Assembly (NCBI GenBank): GCA_045612925.1
Contig: JAZKZX010000025.1
Location: forward strand, 1 to 11,456
From: UBA1189 sp045612925
Lineage (GTDB): Bacteria > Bacteroidota > Bacteroidia > Bacteroidales > Bacteroidaceae
Direction of reading: 5' to 3'
DNA length: 11,456 nucleotides
The translations under genes were made by a program, and so were the position numbers. How positions within the stretch are numbered: position 1 is the stretch's first letter; each line of letters begins with the position of its first letter. The notes beneath the pieces were generated by a model. It was not told where the DNA came from. It did no database searches and saw nothing but the letters and a program-made list of their open reading frames with translations. Shown piece by piece: positions 6,705 through 11,456 of this stretch.

Positions 6705-8221
6705 GATAGGTACCCGTGCGTACGCATCGCCAGCATGATGGCCTCTCCTACGAGGGCCACATTGGCCAGGAGGTAGTGACGCTTGTTTCCCATCACCATG
6801 GTGTGGCCTGCCGTCTCAGCGGTTCTTAAGATGGCATTCTCTACCTTAGTGTCGTCAAAATAGAAAACAGGCCCAGCAAAGAAGGCGGTACCCGAGGGAC
6901 TAAGTTCGAGGAGGATAGGTCCAGCATCGATATCCATGCCGATAGGACACCAGCGATCGTGATACTCCTTGAGCCCAGGCACGAGACCATCCTTCCAGAA
7001 TAGCCCCTTCACCATCTCATACTGCTTGCGAGCAAAAGCCTCGTTGACAAGCGTGAGGTAGTAACAATTGAGCGCCGAGTAGGATCCCTTGACGGGCAAG
7101 CCCTCTACTTGCTTGCCATTCTCCGTGAGGAACGATACGAGTACTCCCGTCTTCGCATCTATCCACTCACGCTGAGCACGGCTCACCCAGCGCACCACGG
7201 TGGAGCGATAGGTGCCACCTGTAAGGTCAGCATACTGCTTCAGTGCTACGATGGCCACAAGCATATCGGGCACATAGATGAGTTCGCCCGGGTACGTCGG
7301 CAGATTCATCGCTTCACAACGGAGAATGCGACGGTTCATCGTGGCACAGAGCGAGGCAAGCAGTTCATCATATCTATCATCACCACCCGCTCTCTTGTAA
7401 CCACATATCATCCACGCCAAGTGGCTGAGATACGATATGTGACTATTGCCACCATCGAGACTCTCGAGAGGGTCTTCGCCCCAGCGCATGGCATCGTAGC
7501 GGCGCAGTTCGGGCGAGAGAACAATCTCTATCAGTTGCTCCATCGAGCGTAGGTTCTCTTCGCGTGTGTCAGGGTATGCAGTAGATATATTGACTAGTGC
7601 GGCCGAGAGCATAGAACAGGAGTACAGAGCCCATTCGCCCTGAAACTGTGCGCCTACTATCGAGGGCATCTGGTCTACCACACGCTGGGGAGATGTAATA
7701 AGTTTGCTCAACAGGTAGTCGCGTCGCTCAAGGATATCGGCACGCTCATCTTCCTTGGCCTCGGTACGCATCCATGCCACGCTCGATGCCTTCAGCAGAA
7801 TGAAGAATAATGCGAGCGATGTGTATGCCATGACTATTCCCCATCGGAAGCGCTTGCGAAGCTTGCGCACTCCCTTCTTAAATAGTTTTACGCCAACGAA
7901 GCAGACAGCTCCATAGAGTGGCAATAGGATGACCTTCCACAGCGAGGTACACCAATCATCCGTAGCGAAATATACCACAACACCTATTATTATATAGGCG
8001 AGGTAAGGGAGGTACAGAAGGCGTACCTGCTTGCTTGTAGAGACAAAGTTCCAGTACACGGCATAGAGCATCGTATACACGAGTATCAACACCAAGGTAC
8101 TGTCACTATATTCGTAGTTCCAGACATAGGGCGTGAGAAGAAACAGCAAGGCCTGCAAGGCAAACCACTTGCAGATCTTCACCATGCTGTCAATCATATA
8201 GAGGAAGGAGTCTTCGGACAT
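6692..8221 (-). CDS. Membrane protein with linalool dehydratase/isomerase-like alpha-barrel domain
   Basis: The protein has 509 residues. About five hydrophobic segments occupy the first third (about 16-33, 42-60, 68-86, 95-113, 128-146), followed by a soluble domain of about 360 residues. That domain has the order of landmarks seen in linalool dehydratase/isomerase-type (alpha/alpha)6 barrels: QGEWALYSCSMLSAAL (194-209), YDAMRWGEDPLE (242-253), ISYLSHLAWMICGY (262-275), NLPTYPGELIYVPDMLVAIVAL (306-327), VKGSYSALNCYYLTLVNEA (377-395). The resemblance was judged by eye and a substrate cannot be assigned; related barrels also act on sugars. The start codon lies inside the upstream actin-like gene (32-base overlap), so the two are one transcription unit. 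ATGs at 8197 and 8185 are alternative starts that shorten or remove the overlap. With an odd number of TM segments the domain would lie on the opposite side to the N-terminus, probably the periplasm. Confidence 0.7.
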   Translation of the reverse strand: MSEDSFLYMIDSMVKICKWFALQALLFLLTPYVWNYEYSDSTLVLILVYTMLYAVYWNFVSTSKQVRLLYLPYLAYIIIGVVVYFATDDWCTSLWKVILLPLYGAVCFVGVKLFKKGVRKLRKRFRWGIVMAYTSLALFFILLKASSVAWMRTEAKEDERADILERRDYLLSKLITSPQRVVDQMPSIVGAQFQGEWALYSCSMLSAALVNISTAYPDTREENLRSMEQLIEIVLSPELRRYDAMRWGEDPLESLDGGNSHISYLSHLAWMICGYKRAGGDDRYDELLASLCATMNRRILRCEAMNLPTYPGELIYVPDMLVAIVALKQYADLTGGTYRSTVVRWVSRAQREWIDAKTGVLVSFLTENGKQVEGLPVKGSYSALNCYYLTLVNEAFARKQYEMVKGLFWKDGLVPGLKEYHDRWCPIGMDIDAGPILLELSPSGTAFFAGPVFYFDDTKVENAILRTAETAGHTMVMGNKRHYLLANVALVGEAIMLAMRTHGYLSYTW

Positions 8222-9248
8222 TGCGAACTTGCTTGAAACTTTTCACTTCTCTAAATACAACTTTCTCTCTATCAATAGGATAGTAGCATTTATTCATTGC
8301 TATTCTGTGAAGTCCTTTGACTATCACTCTGTCCGAATTCTCTGGGATAACGATATTTATTCCCTGCTCGGCAAAGATTTTCGATATTCCGGCCAAACAA
8401 GAACCTCCACCTATCAGGTATAGAGGTGAATCAGTTGAGAATGAGAGATTCTTCTCCTTCATGAAGGATTTAACCTTATCAATAATGCTCATTATCATAG
8501 GAGAATAACATGCGATTATTTGCTCCCGAGTAATCGTGAATTGTATAGGCACGGTAGAATAGGGATTTGGGCCATAGACGATATATTCATCTTCATCTTT
8601 TATAGTTCTCATAATACGCAACAACTTCCTTTCGCTGACGCGAATGTTATTTTCCATCATCACATTTTTTAGCGCAAAAAGTACTTCATCGCATATACAC
8701 GGAGAATATATACCATGTGCATACTTCACTTTATAATCTGATACAACCGAAAATACAGAGGAGGTATGACCTATATCCAAAATGTAGTTCTCTTTCTGCA
8801 TGTCTATCCCCATGCCTATAGCTGCAGCAATAGGCTCGAAAACGAAAGAAGCCTTCTTCACTTGTTTGCTGGACAAAACGGCATCAACTAGTCCTCTAAA
8901 ATCCATGTCAGTTGTGCCTGGACTTACCGATGAATAGATGCGTAAAGGCTTAAAGTGAAAAAGTCGTGAAAATGTATATTTGAAGAAGAATGAAGAAGCC
9001 TCAAGGTTGTTGCAAACTTCTCTTCTGCAGATAGGCCAAAGATAACGATATAACCCTTCAGTATGGCACCAGAAACCTCCTGCACAAAGATATTTTCCCG
9101 AATGTTCTTCCCCTTCTTCAAAAACAGTTGTTAGTAAACACTCGATGTTGCCCTCTTCGTCCATAAGACAAGTATTTCTTGAACCTACCTGCAATGCAAT
9201 ACGTTGGGGGATAATATATTCGAGTATTTTCTTAAAAGCGTTTTTCAT
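8190..9248 (-). CDS. Divergent actin-like (MreB/Hsp70-fold) protein
   Basis: In 352 residues it keeps the MreB-like landmarks in order: phosphate-1-like ALQVGSRNTCLMDEEGNI (18-35), SVSPGTTDMDFRGLVDAV (107-124), FEPIAAAIGMGID (137-149), phosphate-2-like ILDIGHTSSVFSVVS (156-170), and adenosine-motif LIGGGSCLAGISKIFAEQG (278-296), ending DRVIVKGL. Compared with MreB, the phosphate-1 Asp is replaced by Gln20 and the glycine pair of phosphate-2 by Gly-His, so ATP hydrolysis may be weak or absent. The N-terminus MKNAFKKILEYIIPQ could be a membrane-binding amphipathic helix like that of Gram-negative MreB. It overlaps by 32 bases a downstream gene for a polytopic membrane protein, and no mreC/mreD is present, so this is not the canonical mre locus. 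The gene is clearly more AT-rich than its neighbours. An inactive scaffold or partner-binding role is inferred. Confidence 0.75.
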   Translation of the reverse strand: MKNAFKKILEYIIPQRIALQVGSRNTCLMDEEGNIECLLTTVFEEGEEHSGKYLCAGGFWCHTEGLYRYLWPICRREVCNNLEASSFFFKYTFSRLFHFKPLRIYSSVSPGTTDMDFRGLVDAVLSSKQVKKASFVFEPIAAAIGMGIDMQKENYILDIGHTSSVFSVVSDYKVKYAHGIYSPCICDEVLFALKNVMMENNIRVSERKLLRIMRTIKDEDEYIVYGPNPYSTVPIQFTITREQIIACYSPMIMSIIDKVKSFMKEKNLSFSTDSPLYLIGGGSCLAGISKIFAEQGINIVIPENSDRVIVKGLHRIAMNKCYYPIDREKVVFREVKSFKQVRNVRRLLPLYD

Positions 9249-9265
9249 ATTTATCTAAGTTTGTG

Positions 9266-9273
9266 CAAATATA
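9266..9273 (-). promoter_or_regulatory. -7 box of the actin-like/alpha-barrel unit
   Basis: The minus strand reads TATATTTG, an exact TAnnTTTG match, 17 bases before the ATG at 9248. The leader would be about 10 nt or less. No TTTG is found at the normal -33 distance. Confidence 0.5.
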
Positions 9274-9332
9274 CAACTTTTGTGATAGAATCAGAATAAA
9301 TAGACTAATACTATTGTCAAATTCCATTCAGA

Positions 9333-9354
9333 ATTGATATCACCCTATATCAAT
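9333..9354 (-). terminator. Possible AT-rich terminator hairpin after the ARH gene
   Basis: A perfect 8-bp stem (ATTGATAT with ATATCAAT) encloses a 6-base loop, starting 11 bases after the stop of the DUF1810-ARH gene. There is no U-tract and the stem is AT-only apart from one G-C pair, so its termination strength is doubtful. It also lies upstream of the actin-like gene promoter. Confidence 0.3.
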
Positions 9355-9365
9355 ATAAAGTTTCT

Positions 9366-10640
9366 TCATATCTTTACAAACCTCTTATAGAACCGATTCA
9401 TCACATCGATGAACTCGTCGGGCAGGCGCTTCAGTACCTCTTGTTTGATGTGTTCGGGCACTCCGCCATAGTAAGCCTCGGCAATAGCGCCAGTGATGGC
9501 TCCCATGGTATCGGAATCACCACCCAATGAAACGGTCAGGCGGATGGCACTCTCATAGTCGGTGCTCTCTAAGAAGGCGATGATAGATTCGGGAACGGTA
9601 CCTTGGCAACTTCCGTCGAACTGATAGACGGGGCGTATCTCATCACACGTACGACTGAGGTTGTAGCCAAAGGTGGTCTCTATATACTCCTTTATAAACT
9701 CCTTGCTCTTCCCCGTTCGAGCAAGATAGATACAAGCCACGGTGGCCTCTGCTCCCTTGATGCCTTCGGGGTGGTTGTGAGTGATTTCGGCACTCTGTTT
9801 GGCTGCCTCCAAGGTCTCTTCCAATGTATCAAATGCCCAGCCTACAGGGCTCACACGCATGGCTGATCCATTGCCCCAGCTACCATAAGGCTGAGGGTCA
9901 TCACTCCAAAGCCAATCCTTGAACATGCCTCCATACCCAGCTGTAGGATAACGATGGCCGTACTCTTGCATGATACCGAGCAAACTATCACCCGAAAGTA
10001 GCCAATCGGCATTGGCTACGGTCATTACGGTATCATCGGTATATTCAGAGTAATCACTAAAAAGAGGAAATGTAGTACCTTTATAAGATCTGAATTCAAA
10101 CACAGAACCAATCACATCGCCCGCTATCGCCCCCAACAAGCAATCTATCTTCACCTCGGGGCTTGCTATCATCATAGTCTTCTTGTCCTCCTTACCCTCA
10201 AAGCACTTCAGCAATACCCTACCGAATAGGTCATCCTCTGCCACTTCATTGAAGAGCGTCATGCAAGAGCGCAGTTTGATGGTGTCAATACCACCAAATA
10301 TCTCATCAGCCGACTTGTTGGATTGTAGCACTGCCGTGGTAATCTCTCGCAATCGTGCTCCAAGAACGGGATGAGCGAGGTAGGCACGCGCCTCCTCTAT
10401 GCCGTCAAGCCCATAATAGATGGATTTGTTGCTATGCCCCAATCCCTTCAGTTGGGGAAAGATGTACCATATCCAATGGCTCACCTTGCGGCCATTCTTC
10501 ACCTCCTCCAAAGCGCGGGGGTACATACGCTCTTGAGCTACGACGAAGCGCTCCAATGAGTGGTTGAGACGGGACTTGGGTTCGGGTTTCTTGGGTTCTT
10601 GCTTCTTGAACGAAGCGAGTAGTTCTTTAATACTTTTCAT
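9366..10640 (-). CDS. DUF1810 - ADP-ribosylglycohydrolase fusion protein
   Basis: This 424-residue protein has two domains. Residues about 27-153 match DUF1810: LERFVVAQERMYPRALEEVKNGRK then HWIWYIFPQLKGLGHS, and LGARLREIT. Residues about 164-415 are an ADP-ribosylglycohydrolase (DraG/ARH) domain with LLGAIAGDVIGSVFEF, YTDDTVMT (200-207), GNGSAMR (256-262), THNHPEGIKGAEA (287-299) and GGDSDTMG (373-380). The aspartates and threonine of TDDT and DSDT are the known binuclear Mg2+ ligands, so an active hydrolase removing ADP-ribose from protein, nucleic acid or a small molecule is expected. The role of DUF1810 is unknown. The N-terminal 25 residues are Lys/Pro/Glu rich, with no signal peptide, so it is cytoplasmic. 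The gene follows the membrane protein gene by 27 bases and is probably co-transcribed. No ADP-ribosyltransferase is visible nearby. Confidence 0.88.
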   Translation of the reverse strand: MKSIKELLASFKKQEPKKPEPKSRLNHSLERFVVAQERMYPRALEEVKNGRKVSHWIWYIFPQLKGLGHSNKSIYYGLDGIEEARAYLAHPVLGARLREITTAVLQSNKSADEIFGGIDTIKLRSCMTLFNEVAEDDLFGRVLLKCFEGKEDKKTMMIASPEVKIDCLLGAIAGDVIGSVFEFRSYKGTTFPLFSDYSEYTDDTVMTVANADWLLSGDSLLGIMQEYGHRYPTAGYGGMFKDWLWSDDPQPYGSWGNGSAMRVSPVGWAFDTLEETLEAAKQSAEITHNHPEGIKGAEATVACIYLARTGKSKEFIKEYIETTFGYNLSRTCDEIRPVYQFDGSCQGTVPESIIAFLESTDYESAIRLTVSLGGDSDTMGAITGAIAEAYYGGVPEHIKQEVLKRLPDEFIDVMNRFYKRFVKI

Positions 10641-10667
10641 TGTGTTATATCTATTTATTCGTTGATA

Positions 10668-11456
10668 TTACCAAGCCCCATAGCTTACATGGAATCGCTT
10701 TTCTCCCCGCTTAATCTCAATCTCCAAGGACATATCTTCCTCATCATCCTCGCCCGGTGGAGCAGGTAGCCCGTTGCCCCACATTCGTGAATAATTGTAT
10801 GTGCTATCACCTTCTACGTACCATCCAGCATGATTATCACACCTTGCAAGGCTATCAATCACTGCATAAAACTCTTCGGAGGGAAGTTCCTTGAATTCAA
10901 GTATTAGCTCATCACTGTAATCTCCATGAAAGCTACTGCCTCCGTAATCATACTCTACGACCTTAAGCTTGGGAAACTCCACCTCTGTAATGCGGGTCAA
11001 TGTCTTGGCATCATCGAACCGATGCTTGCGGCTGATTTCGCTCCAAGTAGACGCAATGGCAATCACTGCGATCAAGAGGAATGGAAGCAAGGCAACGGTG
11101 TTGTAAGCAATCTTAATACGCTTCAAGGCCTTAGGACGAGCTGTGAGTACTTTCTTCAAATAGCTCTCCATGAGGAAGGACAGCAAACAGATGAAGGGGA
11201 CTATGGCTCCTACTACCACCATTCCATTTAACCAACCTATCACACAGATGATATAGGGTATCACAAAACGTGCAAATCTCTCTCTTGAGGGAATAATCAT
11301 AGCCAACCAATGATGCAACATCGTGAACACCACGATGCATAAGTAGGCGCTCCATCTTACCGTGAATGCTTCATGATGGTCTCCGTAGAGATAAAATCCC
11401 ATAAGGTTTACAATAAGTTCAAATATCTCCCAGCACAAGAGTTGAAACAAACATTG
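10668..11456 (-). CDS. Unrecognised membrane protein with C-terminal soluble domain, 5' end possibly outside the window
   Basis: The frame is open to the right edge. The only in-window start near the edge is a TTG at 11450, so the gene probably begins beyond 11456. The first ~135 visible residues hold four or five hydrophobic segments (about 5-21, 34-52, 63-95, 115-134). They are followed by an acidic soluble domain of about 120 residues (motifs VEFPKLKVVEYDYGGSS and SDELILEFKELPSEEFYAVIDSLARC) ending VSYGAW. I do not recognise a family. The C-terminal part looks like the small alpha/beta extracytoplasmic modules common in Bacteroidales hypothetical proteins. It is the upstream partner of the DUF1810-ARH gene (27-base gap), which suggests co-expression but not a shared function. 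Confidence 0.7.
   Translation of the reverse strand, partial: QCLFQLLCWEIFELIVNLMGFYLYGDHHEAFTVRWSAYLCIVVFTMLHHWLAMIIPSRERFARFVIPYIICVIGWLNGMVVVGAIVPFICLLSFLMESYLKKVLTARPKALKRIKIAYNTVALLPFLLIAVIAIASTWSEISRKHRFDDAKTLTRITEVEFPKLKVVEYDYGGSSFHGDYSDELILEFKELPSEEFYAVIDSLARCDNHAGWYVEGDSTYNYSRMWGNGLPAPPGEDDEEDMSLEIEIKRGEKRFHVSYGAW

Overview
The window reads as chromosomal DNA of a Bacteroidales bacterium (Bacteroides/Prevotella type). Promoters fit the Bacteroidetes -7 box TAnnTTTG, start codons lack Shine-Dalgarno sequences, and the gene content (Dcp-like M3 lipoprotein, BspA-like leucine-rich repeat protein with a C-terminal sorting-type tail) is typical of the order. The tail resembles the type IX secretion signals common in Prevotella and Porphyromonas relatives, but the genus cannot be fixed from this window.

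Layout. Positions 1-139 (minus) hold the 5' end of a tRNA-Leu and a complete tRNA-Gly(GCC), driven by a near-ideal promoter at 194-224. A secreted M3 peptidyl-dipeptidase lipoprotein (404-2491, plus) converges on a large LRR/Big_2 surface protein (about 2567-4783, minus) across a strong stem-loop. The 760-base stretch 4841-5601 has no credible gene but is rich in structure: a candidate minus-strand structured RNA of about 358 nt (4917-5274), which folds as a long rod, has its own -7 box and ends in a U7 tract; then an 82-bp imperfect palindrome (5429-5510) and two plus-strand -7 boxes. A translationally coupled pair follows, a small nitroreductase-family protein and the 23S rRNA methyltransferase RlmH (5602-6704, plus).

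RlmH overlaps by 13 bases the 3' end of a two-gene minus-strand unit (6692-9248). This unit encodes a divergent actin/MreB-like protein with altered nucleotide-site residues and, overlapping it, a membrane-anchored protein whose C-terminal domain resembles the alpha-barrel of linalool dehydratase/isomerase. A second minus-strand unit (9366-11456) encodes a DUF1810-ADP-ribosylglycohydrolase fusion and, 27 bases upstream of it, an unrecognised membrane protein that runs off the window.

Most genes are ordinary housekeeping or surface functions. The parts most worth follow-up are the rod-shaped RNA candidate, the 82-bp palindrome, the actin-like/alpha-barrel pair and the DUF1810-ARH fusion. No phage, CRISPR array, insertion sequence or plasmid function was seen.
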